Made by a program: the position numbers and the translations under genes. From positions 62,001-126,000 of the forward strand of contig JAHQIW010000664.1 of NCBI GenBank assembly GCA_019055375.1: a stretch of 64,000 nucleotides of DNA, written 5' to 3'. The notes under the pieces are model-generated. The model made no database searches, was not told the DNA's origin, and saw only the letters and a list, made by a program, of their open reading frames with translations. Position 1 is the stretch's first letter, and every line of letters begins with the position of its first letter. This DNA comes from Parelaphostrongylus tenuis (Eukaryota; Nematoda; Chromadorea; Rhabditida; Metastrongylidae). Positions 12,301-23,796 of this stretch are shown here, one piece after another.

Positions 12301-15300
12301 GAGCAAGGTGGGATGTTTTCCAAATTCACAAGGCGACCTAAATTATTTATGGCAACTCATAATTCCACAAAACTCACGTGTAACCGTAGACGTGGGAGTT
12401 TCCCAATGAAGAAGTGAACCGAGTGAAACCACGTTTTGGTGAATTGCGGTTTTTCCTAACCAAAAAAAAAACCATTTTCCAAAAGTCTTCACTGGGTCAG
12501 ACCGTCGCCATCGTCACAAGACTTCAATTCTCGCTTAAAAGGAGTGAACTGCTAAGTGAGAACAAAGCGAAATCCCAAACAAAACAAAAATGGGATGTAT
12601 CATGAGTCATAAGTTGGCTTTTAGAAAGATGCCGTTTTTGTGAACATTGACCAAGAATGCGACCGGCTGTTCAACATCATCATGTTATGGCTGTGAAAGC
12701 TGAGAGTTCAAAAGCGCCAGAGAGTGAGAACAGGAGATAATTGATTGGTCGACAACCTCATAAAACCGAGCATCATACAAGCGTAAAGAATGTTGAGCGA
12801 TATAGACAACGCATGTGGACAGAGTGGTCGCCAACCAAATCTCACGAAAAAAAATGTTCATGAGGAACGGATTAAGTTTGAATGCTTTATACACTCTCAA
12901 CGTGATGAATACCTCTAAATGCTCTGGTTAGGTATATCTAGTTCGGGAAGATAACATAATAACGACCCAGGCAAAGAAGATCCGACTCCTCACTCATCTG
13001 CTCGACTTCACGATTTCTACGAACATGTACGTCAGAGACGAAGTCAGGTTGCTACAAAAGCAGAATGAGAGGTCACATAGCGTTATTGAACGCGAATTGA
13101 AAGGTCGGCGCTAGGAGTATCACGCATTTCGCAGTGAGAGAGGAGAAGAGAGGTATGGATCAATCCCGCGACGATAACAATAGAAAATCTAAGACGTCGT
13201 TCTACACGCCAACCCGTCAAAAATCAGGCGGGCCGGACAATTAAGGCGCTACATCAGTAATTGATAAAGAAAACCATCATGGATTGAAACCCTCGGGATG
13301 TCGAAAGCGCAGTAAGAAGAACACTCACTTGATGCTGATTTCATGAAAAGCTTAAGAGTAAGATATGATACTCAACAGATCTTTAATCTATACGCAGACC
13401 AAAACCTCTTGGAGTGGTCCTTCACGTAAGAGGGAAAAGTAGAAGGTTTAGTGGCGCTCCTGAAGTCATTCGGCGATCAACAGTCGACAAAAGATATAGG
13501 CTATACAATAATTCAGTCACTCTGGAAGAATTTTCCACTTATTTCAGTCAGAGATTTGTAAAAATCACGAACAACTCGACCATGGCCAACATTTACTTGT
13601 GGCCGTCGTTATGGGATTACAGGTGATGATTAATCATGTTAGCAAGGTCCACTTTGTAAGCTGATGAATACATGTCTCATTTCGGGCTGCTGTAATCGAA
13701 TTGTCCTAAAATCGGACTCCCTCGTGATCAGAATTTCTGCTTCATCAAATCATGAGAGTATTTTTGTCGTATATTTGTAATGTGTTGAGAAATAAAGTGA
13801 AGAGAGATGAAACCGCGACTTGTACAAGTAATATTAAACAGACAAAATCTTTTACATATTTACCAGCTTACCTTCGTCACCGATATGCCACCTTTCACCA
13901 AGCCAATTTCTGATTTCAACTTGGCGCAACTGTTCGTCAGTGAGATTCCTCTAAAAATATCCCATATTGTTTTCAGAGAGAAAGCACTTATGTGCCCGAC
14001 AGTGGGCTTATCCATCATCAAGTCCACTAAAATAAGCCGTAAACATAATTCATTGATTAATGGTGTAAGTATTTTAGTATATTTTTTATCATCGTACTCG
14101 TCTACAGAACTAACTCATCATGACAAGTCTGCGGAGGATTTTGTGGTGTAGGTTTCATCTAAGTGGATTGAACGGTTTTTTCACTCCATAAATAATAAGG
14201 TTTCAAATATGTGTGGTTTCCACTTGGCGCAATCATTAGGATGAGGAAAAAGTTTCTTAACACCCCGAAAAGTTCTAATTTTATGTTTTTTTTCACATAG
14301 TGTCAGTCATTGTAAATCCATAGGAATATCTCAGAAATATTTCCATAAGAAAAGGCTCAATGGAACATTTCTTGAGTGGACGCCGATTTAAGATTTGATC
14401 AAGTTGGAGAGGCATTTCAGGAGTTTCTCAATTCAAAGCCCAAGGAATGGTATTTCGAGCGGATCCGGCAGCTTGCAGGTCGTTGGAAGAAGATCGTGGA
14501 CAATGATGGTTTTTATTTGGAAGAATAATCACGTTATTTTTGATTAAATTTGAATATAAACTTTGAGATTTTGGCAGATATTGAGGAACCTTTTCCTAAA
14601 CAAAATACGTTCTTGTCAATGATGCTGTTCACTACAGGACACTCATCCTCCACCAGTCACCTAACATTGCTAAGAAGCAGAAACTCTATAAAGAGATGGT
14701 GGATTTTATCTAGAACACTAGATACCAATGATTTACCCATAGTAGCAATGGTGACGATTAACTTGGTTGAATAGATAGTATGAACGCTGTGGGAAGGTAT
14801 TAGTTGCATACCGTATTGGAACCACATGCAAAGAATAACAGAAAGCATTAATTCTCTATAAAGCGTGTTATATGTTCAGCACATGCCTTAGCTTTGAGTT
14901 CTTTCTCAAGTCCTTCCCAGAAGTATTCACCATCAACTGTCTCTGCAACATTGGTGAAGATCGAATTCTTCTGAAACGACGCCATTGCCATTGGATTTGT
15001 CTTGTTTGAAGTGCCTAAGCGCGAGTATTTGAGAAATTACCCTTTCTCGATACCATGAGTTTCTGTATTACCTGGTGCGACACCAAAAAATCCTGCTTCT
15101 GGGTTAATAGCGTAAAGACGTCCATCGCTACCGAATTTCATCCAAGCGATATCGTCTCCTGCAAAATTCAAGGTGAATACGGCGGAATTTGTAGAACTAG
15201 TCTAATAAGTGCAGTCTACAAATTCCTGCTCCATTAATCAACCATATTGGTAATAGCGTGAACAGTTTTTATATGTCAAATGCACACTTCATGCTGTGTT

Positions 15301-18300
15301 GCGAGATGATCAGAAAATGTGTTGGGTCACAAAATCAATCAGTACGGAAGTTTTGCTCTCCGAAGCAATGTGTTAGGCTTGTTCGTTACGTACAAGTGAA
15401 CAACCACTGCAACTGACTGATACAGTAGTCTTCAGGTTCGAAAGTTACGTTCTATGCTTCTACACGAAATATGGGTTCAATTTGGCTACCGGAGAACAAA
15501 TGAAAAATTGACCTCTTTCACTGGACACGAGCTTTTCATAGAAGTGTTAGTAATAAAGCTTTGATCTCTAACTACCACCCTAAGTAGCCGTCCACCCTAA
15601 GTAGCCGTCTTTCAAAAACATCCATTTATAACGCTGTAAATTCAAAAATTATGTCTTACATTGACCGCGCAATCAATTATTACTTTGCTAGAGGCACGGA
15701 AAACACATGAATGTGTAGAGAAAATCTTTGAGTATTAGAATCAGACGTCTTCCAAAGCGGAGAAACAATTCCTAATCAAGTAACAAAAACCGCACTCCAC
15801 GTAGGCGCCATCGATCGATAATGGCGGCAAACCCCTGCTCACCTCCTCTCCGTAGCCCGTGAATTGGCCAAAGAACATGCGCTCGCTTATGAGAATTGGA
15901 TCTTATTTTTCTTACTAAACTCTAGAAAAACGGTCGTTCCAGAAAACGAACAGGGCGTTGAAATCTATAAATCTTACTCTATCGAATGATTACTGACAGT
16001 CTGAAGAAGAAGCTCTGTATGGCGAGAAAAACGCATGTATGGAACACAAATGTTCTCCTATCCTTGAAGCATTTTAGGACTTTTACAAAAAACCTGCCAC
16101 GTGTCGAGCTGACCAGAGATCTGAGCTATCAGTTGATCACTAACACTCCTATGAAAGGATCATGTCCAGTGAATAGGGTCAAAGATTAATTTGCTTAACC
16201 GAACTGTACCAAAATATGACAGGGAAGTTATCAAAAGATTAAATCGTAGTAAAAGAAATGGAGGTCTAGGGCAGAGTATGTTATGAAGACCGCAATGCAT
16301 CGCATAAGATAGAAAATTCTACTACAAGAACATTTGACATCACCCTACAGCAAAGTGACACACGATGTCGCAAACAATATAGAAAGAAGATCACATCTGT
16401 ATCCAAACGATGGTGAGTAGATTAAGATGCCCTGTATACAGAACTTTTATAGCTTTCTAACCTACGACGTGCACTTTCCATCCGGGTACTGTCGGCTCAA
16501 GCATAGCTAGATTCGTCTTTCCGCAAGCTGACGGGAAAGCGGCCGCAATGAATCGCTCCTCACCCGCCGGATTTGTGATACCCATGATCTGAAAAACATA
16601 AACCGTAGATAAATAAAACCAGTGCATATTTTGTGATTCATAAATCAATTAAGAGTCGTAGAGCATCAGATTCTCGAGTCTTGGAAAGAGATTGAAGTTT
16701 CGCCAGTGACTGACGATAATACCTCGCCCACTTTTCATATAATTTTGTTCTAAACTCCAACAGAGATAATCTCAAAGCAATCGCAGCAGTATTACAGCAG
16801 TGTTCCTTAGTATTTACTTCTTTTTATTCAGTGTTATTTGCTGTATACATTTGAGGCTCATCTTTATTTCACACTACCTAACATCACATTTTGTGCGATA
16901 TCAGCACTTCGTCCATTGAATTCGCATTCACGCATGCCTTCACTCACGAATTTACTAAAATTTGAGACTGCGTTCCTTTGCAGCTTGGAAACTTCAACGT
17001 TTCGATATCGCTGTGTGCTTACGAAGTTAATATTCCCTCGAATTTTGGAATAGTTTTGTAGTGTTACGGTTGAAAGTGGTGGGTGATGGTCAGACGATTC
17101 AAATGTCAGAGCGACAACACTTTGCGCATATGGCGCAGTGGCTAGAGGTGCTCTTGATCTCGTGTTCTGGGCTTACCAAGTCTTCCATCCCCACGAGGTT
17201 GATGAATTGGTATCAGACATGTGTGGGAGGATAGTAGCACTGACATTATACATCGGTAGGCTATTGCAAATCATTGCAAAGGCCTCATATGTGCTCAATT
17301 ACCTCAAACGAAGCTAAAATTGAAGAATAACGCATGGTGCATCGCTAGGAATTGATCAACGTAGAGAGCATTATCCCTTTATCAACAGTCTGGAACAACC
17401 ATCCAAGTACGCTCCTTGATATTGTCGAACCGAGCAAGCTTCTCAGATAAATCTGACGGCAATCCTCCCAACTGGGAGGGATCGGAAGCCACGGTGGCTG
17501 GTGCGAGATCGAACCACAGACTGCAAGAAGGGTAGTTTTCACCAGTATTTTGCAACATTCGTGAAGAAGAAACTATCCTCAAGCATCAGATGTTGAGAAT
17601 GGGTGCAAGAGAACGATCCGAATGCAAAAAATGCTGAGATCCACACAATGTTCATGATGGCGGGTTGTATCAAATGAAAAAAAAATTATATCAATAATAA
17701 ATATAACAGTATTTGTCAATTTCCGTTATTCAAAGTTTTCTACAATCTACAATACACATTATTATTATAACTTGAGAATATGACGTATAAAAAACCATGA
17801 TACCTAGAATCATATCCGAGAATTTTGTGTGATCAGTATCTTTCAAACAAAACAAAAAGGAACACTACACTAACCAGCATATGTTCAGCCATCCAACCTT
17901 CATCATATCCGATATTGCATGCGATACGGAGTGCGAAGCATTTCTTTCCTTCAATCAAATGCTATCTCTTCTTACAAAACTTCCTAACTGAAAATAAAAG
18001 CATAGTAACATACCCAGAAGGGAGTTTCCACCATAACCTGATCCAAAAGACCAAATTTCACGTTCAACGGGTCGATGTGCGATCATCACCTTTTCCGGAT
18101 TGCAAGGCCAATGATTTATTACTTTTTCTGAAAAAAGTTTTTTCCTGATCTTTTCCGCTGCGGAGATTTAAACGATTGAGGATTTGCAAACTCGATATCC
18201 TTCTCATCGTACATCACCAATCATCAAAACACGTAAGCCTTTTAATGATTGGTTATAAACGATGAGAAGACAATCGAGTCTGCTAGTTCTTAGCCGCTTT

Positions 18301-21300
18301 GAATTCTAATTTCTGACACTATTGTATTCACGAGTGAAATCATAATAGAAGCTCATGCTTAATGAACTGCTCACGTTTCACTGGGCGTGGTAGACCGACA
18401 GAATGAACACAACGAACGAAGTCGTTGTCACCAAGTGCGGCCAACACCTTCGCACCCATGCGGGTCATGATTTTCATACACAATACTACATAACTGAAAA
18501 TGAAATGTTTTGTGTAGCTACAGGTCCATCTGAGATTATTCGAAGTGATACTATGTCTCAGATTGATCTACGATTTTTCAGGGCAAGCAGTACGAACAGT
18601 AGACGAGACAGTGGATTATAGCGTTGTGGAAGTTTGTGCGAGTGTAGCGCTATGGCTGAAGGCGCATTGCAATACAGATTGTCACGTTTTGATCCCTTTC
18701 TGTTAGCTAACCAAGTACTCCATACGCCTTCGAGATTGGCAAATTGATACTCTTTCGAAAAGATCATACACTATTTTGAGTACTAATTGATTATTTCGAG
18801 ATAGTCTTGATGAGGATCTGTTTGTATGAGGAAATATAGCTAGCGGAAAAAAACATTTGTGAGAATTTTTCGGCACAGATCAATCGGAAGAAATGCTTTA
18901 AGTTCAGCAGTTTGGTTTGAATTATGAAAGCGCGAATTTGTATTGGTAAAAAACTATTCAAAATAATTACTTGGCAATTTTTTGAGGAGAATTTCAATAA
19001 GATTTCCAAAGCAAGCTGCCTTCCTATTTTCAACATTGACTTTATGCTCATAAGTTTTTAGAGAAAAAAGGATTTAATTTCACTCAAATAAATCTGACTG
19101 ACAGCGTGATAATCCTTTCATCATAGAGAATACAATAAATTTTGAAGACTAAAGGGCGAAGCATTCTCACTGACCAATATATTGAGGACGCGCCATGAAT
19201 TTTACCTCATTCGAGTTCGAGATATTGTTGCATACCTGGCTTGCGTAATGACTTTTTGTGAGCGTGTTGATATATCAAGTGAATGTTCAAATTCTCTTAG
19301 TCAAGACTTCTGTCAATTTCGGCTCCAGAGGGATGGGGAATTTTACTAGATTGAAAAAAGAAAACGGAGCAAAAACCATGTATTGATGGGAGACCTTAAG
19401 CACTGATCACTACACTACACACGTTTCAGATGCTACAGTAAGGATATAAGAGGAAAATTCGCATGTTTTAGAAGGCTATTATATCGATTCCATTTCATCA
19501 ACCTTGAATCGGTGAGTTCGATTCCGATCTTTGAAAGAGGTCCACCAATTGGTCCCATGGAGAACGGCACAACATACATTGGACGTCCTGGAAAAAGCGG
19601 TCCGAATTCAAAAAGCTGCTAATCAAGAACAATTTGATTTTGCGTTAACCTATCCAAATATCACATTTATAATCACTTTTGTTAACTGCAGTTCCTTTAA
19701 ACAATGAACAAAAGTCAACTCTGCGTTCGTTCGCTCCAAAACAAGGGATTGCAGATGTTAACTAATGTTAACTAAAACACAGTTCTCTTCAAAATTTCGT
19801 TCATCAGAGATATGCGTTCTCGAATAAGTGCAACATAGAATAAATTCTATGATCTTACTCCAATAATAACTTTTATAAGGTTCATACGTACCGGCCATGC
19901 ACCCAGGGAATCTGGCGTCGAGTTCTTTACCAAATTGTTCTTCGCTCATCCATTGTCCCATAATCGGTCGAACTCCTTCGGGAGTGTGACAGACCTTCAG
20001 CATGATAAAATAAACCCATGTAAAACGGTTCCTTTACTGTTTCGTCGATGATCACTATTCAGAAGTCACTTACAGAATCGTACTTGTCCTTAGTGACCAT
20101 CCATGTTTTCGATTCGACGCGAGCCACATCACGTGGGTCAGTGCGGCAGAGGTAGCTGCAACAACGACCAAGCAGCTTCTTCTACTCGTTTTTCTTATTT
20201 TGATAGTCCATATTCACATTAGAGATGGTTTGTTTCTATCAAATTAAGCTCACGTCATCTGAAGTTTGAGAGATTCTCGGAATATGCACTAAAGTTGAAG
20301 CATTCTACCTTTATTTCCTATAATAACAAATGAAACAGTTGAGAGTTACTCTTTGGACTATTGTTAGCGGAATTTTCACTAAAAGGTAACAAGCTCATTT
20401 GAAACGAAATGAGAGAGGGTCAACTCCTAAAATTTTATGCTCACGTAGATTACGTAGAAAGGAAACTGAGCAGCTTCTGGATCTCAACCATCTTCGCTAA
20501 GGATGACTGATGTACTTCTAATGAAAATGATAGGATTTACAACCCTTGCTACAAAGCAAGCGCTTTATCGCTGCTATTATTTTACGAATGATAAACGACC
20601 GCATTGTTTTACAGTTGTTCTTTGCGAGAAAGAGTGAAAAAAAGTTATTCTGAACATTTGAACACGATCATAAAACCTGAAGAATCGGGAATTTGGTACA
20701 AACATAGAATAAATAAGGGCATTGTTCTGCACACGTAAAGTATTTTTTCTTACTATGGAGATTTGGCGGCCGCAATGAAGAATTTTCAGTGACAACCCAG
20801 TGTTGACTCATGAATACAACAAAACATTGACCGTTTCCGGACGATGATAGCCATTTTTGTTCTCAAATCCAAGATATTAGCGGCTATTCGAAAGCACAAA
20901 TCTCGGCAGTTTCAATAACGCTCTTGTTTTCTGAAAAGGTCATCTCTTAGTACGCCGTAGCACGAAAATAAACTAGGTTCCACATTCAGTTTGCTTTCAT
21001 CGGTTCGTTAGGACTGTAGATCGCTTTTTCTTAGACTGTACTCTTATTATTTCGATATCAAAAATCTGAACAACGCAGCTAAATTTGATTTTGTGAATGA
21101 TGCACGAGCTGACATAAAATTGCGTTTCACACTAGGAGTTATCCTCGCATATAAGAGTTGAAGGAAATCGCTTATTATCGCAGTTATCCAGAAAAAAATC
21201 TCCGTATTTAGCAGCGAGCGACATCGATTATGCTGCCGTTTGGAAAGGGCTAAGTTAGGGGCTTCTTTCCTATTTTCTTCTACGACCTTAATCAGCCATC

Positions 21301-21462
21301 GAAGGTTCATTTATTATTAAGACGACAGATGGTGCTGCATTTCATTAGACACAACTATGCACTCAACGCGTTATCAGTTGCGGGAGTTCTTTGATTCTCT
21401 TCGGCATTAAAACATATCAACCACCTCCATATACATATATATACACACACCATACATACACA

Positions 21463-21506
<44 letters not shown>

Positions 21507-22370
21507 TGTTCAATCAGTCGTATGAGTGTATGTGTGTCTGTAGTCCACTGTAGAAATCCATATCAACTCACGTCCCTTCGCAACCTGTTTACTGACAGAA
21601 TTCGGTAACAAGCAGATAATTGCTTTGCAAAATGTCCCAGTTGTTATTATTACTACCTCTACCCAGTTTTTTTATCGATTCTGCCATGCACATTAACGCC
21701 AGTTACATGAAACTGCCCACATTCAGTATGTACACAGTTGCTCGAACTATTTCTAGAGAAATAACGCTGCATTCACCTTTTTCATGCGAATTTTATGTCG
21801 TCCACAGAGTATCGACGAATGGGAACACTTCCCACAATCGGCTTTTATGATTGAAGCAAAAACACAAGGAAGCGACACCGCCAATTGCAGTAGATACATC
21901 AAAGTCGATGTACTGGCAAACAATTTCCCGAGCCGGTTTTCTCTTTTAACTTGAGCACTAAACAACCACCTAATCGACAATCGTATTCGGGCTCACTACA
22001 TACCAGATTTCTTGATCGAAAGTCAGCGCACGTCCATCAACTCATGTTGAATCTACGACAACACCTACGCTTGAAGTGTATGATTAATATGATAAAGAAG
22101 AAAACTAAACTTCAAGCCTCCACCAACAGCCCAAAATTACTGCGCCTCTCATGCTCACAAACAACTGCTGTATAGTACTCAATAGCTGGCACTTCAAGAT
22201 ACAAGAAATACACTTCAGAAGTACAAGATTTTTTTTTGTTTTTACAGCTAACATCCAATCCATCCAGACATTTTAAGTATTTTCGATGATCGACATTCTA
22301 ACATAATGCAAGAACGTATCGCGTAACTTTACTTATCTTATTCATAAAAATCAAAACTACAATGAATAGC

Positions 22371-22401
<31 letters not shown>

Positions 22402-23782
22402 GTATACTTATATATTGCATATATTATTTACATATATACATATATGTATATGTATACATATGTGTATATAGGTGTGTGGATATGTGTATATATTCTATAT
22501 ATACATATATATATTTATATATATGTTATATATCCTCTAAGTAGTTCGCTATTGATATCATTGCAGCTTCATGGATCCGATGGAAGGGGGGCGGAGTTGT
22601 TATTGATGCATTTTATAAGGAAGCCAGGTGCTGATTCGAGTTCTCCTTAAAAGCTCTCTTTTAATTCATGTAGAGCCCCTTGCTCGGTTGTTTTCAAAAC
22701 TGTGGGGAAAACCGATTCAATTATTAATATGCGGCATTTATAAGGAAAACAAAATGCTCAATCAGCAGCCAAGACAACATACGAGATGTTCGAGGACTTC
22801 TGTGGACGATGATCACGAAGAAAACGAGTCGAGTGCAAGAACTGCTAGGATCGACAGAGTAGACGTGATAATGGCCATATAGAATGATTTAAGATCAAAA
22901 TTTGTGAGTCTGATGCAACATGCTTACTTATTTTCATAGGCTTTGAGCGGACTAAGCACGCCTCTTTCAACGAGTTTATCGACGATGTCGTCGAATTCTT
23001 TCTGTGAGCCATCACAAATGAAGATACCAGCCGGATTCATGAGTTCAGCTTTTTCGGCGACGAAACGCTGCACTTTTGGTGGAAGAGCGGCGAAATCGCC
23101 CTGAAATACTCAACACATTATGACATTTTTCGAACTTTTCACATTTGGTTTCTAGAGGAAAGCTATATGAAGAGGTCTTTTTTTGTTAATAATTATCACC
23201 CCAGATCTTTTATTTTCTTCTTTTCTCCAAAATCGCTTGTTTGTCTTCTCATAACCTTGGGGACATCTGTCTTCCCTGAAGCCCCAACGCTTGTTCGTTG
23301 CACGAATCGATAACATGACGCATAAACACGGAAAACTCTGCATAGGCGACCCTATGAAGCATAATGTTGTCCGAAGCAATGATGAAATTATGTCATAAAA
23401 GAATATTTCCGGGTTTTACTCCTGCTGACGTCTTCTAACGGAGAACTATGAACACCATTTACTCCACTAGCCAATTAGTTTATTCACTTGGCTTCCAAAC
23501 TGTCTCCGAAATGTAGAAGTCTTAACAGGTACAACTGGAAACTACCTCGCAGTCGTTGGCTCACCTTTTTTTCTCGCCATAAACACGTCAGTGACATATT
23601 CTAGAGAGTTATCTTGTCCATACTTATCAACGTTTTCACTTTTTGTTTCAAAAAACAATTTTTATGAGTGTGAATATATAAACCTTGAAAATTGGGATAT
23701 GATTGAGTTTATGAGTGACGACTTCTGTGACGATTTGAAATTCATCGCTTTTCATTTGACGTAATGACAGACACTCAGCCAT
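6348..23782 (-). CDS. pck: Phosphoenolpyruvate carboxykinase (GTP), complete, 18 exons
   Basis: Converts oxaloacetate plus GTP to phosphoenolpyruvate, GDP and CO2; in parasitic worms it can also run toward oxaloacetate. Coding exons, 5' to 3': 23684-23782, 22928-23100, 20074-20155, 19892-19994, 19503-19587, 18375-18493, 18014-18127, 17875-17948, 16462-16588, 15072-15158, 14887-15014, 13872-13950, 11038-11177, 10496-10588, 8352-8447, 8147-8278, 6562-6708, 6348-6419. Phases fit at every junction; the sum is 1950 nt, 649 residues plus TGA, the usual family length. Visible landmarks: [12 protein letters not shown] (about 96-107), [14 protein letters not shown], the P-loop [12 protein letters not shown] (about 301-312) with the reactive cysteine, the DDIAWM metal site, [25 protein letters not shown] and [17 protein letters not shown]. 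No frameshift or internal stop. ATG is chosen because a splice acceptor lies four bases upstream. Introns 11 and 15 need GC donors. Paralogues may exist elsewhere. Confidence 0.97.
7014..7168. repeat. Short foldback whose arms carry a box B-like motif
   Basis: 7014-7045 (CCTCAAACGGAAGTTGAACC, CACGTTTCAGCC) and 7138-7168 are inverted repeats of 31-32 bp with few mismatches. Both arms contain GGGTTCAACTTCC, a tRNA box B-like sequence, and the enclosed sequence has AATGAAGTGGTAGCACG, box A-like, on the minus strand. Confidence 0.55.
7318..7640. repeat. Foldback element in pck intron 16
   Basis: Left arm 7322-7435 (ACACGTGTTTTGGCCTTGTA, CCTCGTCAGTTGCACGG) pairs with right arm 7540-7640 (CCGTGCAGCTGACGAGGTTG, GGCCGAAACTCGTGT). 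The arms are divergent but collinear. Same family as the 62.1 kb and 62.9 kb elements. Intron 16 (6709-8146) otherwise holds only the smaller foldback at 7014-7168. Confidence 0.65.
8279..8351 (-). other. pck intron 15, GC-AG type, 73 bp
   Basis: Exon 15 ends with codons for PPHK, then GCACAG; exon 16 starts after ATTATAG with [10 protein letters not shown]. There is no GT in exon 15 near its end, and the GTs further on break frame or follow a TAA stop. A GC donor is therefore required. Confidence 0.85.
9255..9405 (+). repeat. Degraded family B SINE tail
   Basis: Contains GAATGTAAGAAGTAAAGGAA and TCTGCACAGC in the order of the family B tail. Head missing. In pck intron 14 (8448-10495), which is otherwise without recognisable content. 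Confidence 0.35.
11740..13330 (+). pseudogene. RTE-type non-LTR retrotransposon relic
   Basis: The 5' segment (11745-11830) aligns with the start of the RTE copy at 32 kb read from the other strand. It then shows endonuclease pieces such as [23 protein letters not shown] and [18 protein letters not shown], later [11 protein letters not shown] and a decayed distal part. Many stops. Inserted in pck intron 12 (11178-13871), sense opposite to the gene. Confidence 0.7.
13951..14886 (-). other. pck intron 11, GC-AG type
   Basis: The exon upstream ends AAG followed by GCATGT; the next exon begins after TTTTTAG. The only nearby GT (GCAT|GTGCTG) leaves phase 1 and produces an immediate stop with either available acceptor, so the GC donor is the only solution that keeps the conserved PEPCK frame. 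The intron carries a mariner-type relic (about 14370-14530) and otherwise nothing recognisable. Confidence 0.85.
14370..14530 (+). pseudogene. mariner-type transposase C-terminus
   Basis: Frame reads [20 protein letters not shown], then [15 protein letters not shown] and a stop, matching the usual end of mariner transposases. Nothing of the catalytic core remains nearby. In pck intron 11. Confidence 0.65.
15577..15612. repeat. Short direct repeat
   Basis: CACCCTAAGTAGCCGTC occurs twice in tandem. In pck intron 9 (15159-16461), which otherwise shows nothing I can name. Confidence 0.6.
17128..17375 (+). repeat. tRNA-derived SINE, family A
   Basis: Same order of parts as the 1026 copy: TGGCGCAGTGGCTAGAGGTG, then CCATCCCCACGAGG, then GATCAACGTAGAGAGC. 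Box B is eroded. Lies in pck intron 8 (16589-17874). Confidence 0.75.
21427..21505. repeat. TA/CA microsatellite
   Basis: ATATACAC stretch passing into about 20 CA units. In pck intron 2 (20156-22927), the longest pck intron; apart from this and the TA block at 22.4 kb I see nothing else in it. Confidence 0.9.
22366..22545. repeat. Impure TA-rich microsatellite
   Basis: About 180 bp of (TA)n with C and G interruptions (ATACATATGTATA types). Frames of 60-68 codons across it are low-complexity artefacts. Confidence 0.9.
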
Positions 23783-23796
23783 GATTCTGAAAGCAT
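23783..23796 (-). promoter_or_regulatory. Probable spliced-leader trans-splice acceptor of pck
   Basis: On the minus strand, a TGCTTTCAG acceptor ends at 23787, only four bases (AATC) before the pck ATG. No upstream coding exon is visible in frame. This is the normal arrangement for SL trans-splicing in nematodes, leaving an almost absent 5' UTR. Inference only: an ordinary cis-spliced 5' UTR exon is not excluded. Confidence 0.65.

Noticed and set aside
21427..21505. Repeat array that might suggest CRISPR
   Set aside because: Simple dinucleotide repeat in a eukaryotic intron; no spacers or cas genes.
22362..22650. Overlapping 60-68 codon plus frames
   Set aside because: Translation of a TA microsatellite (IYIYIY).
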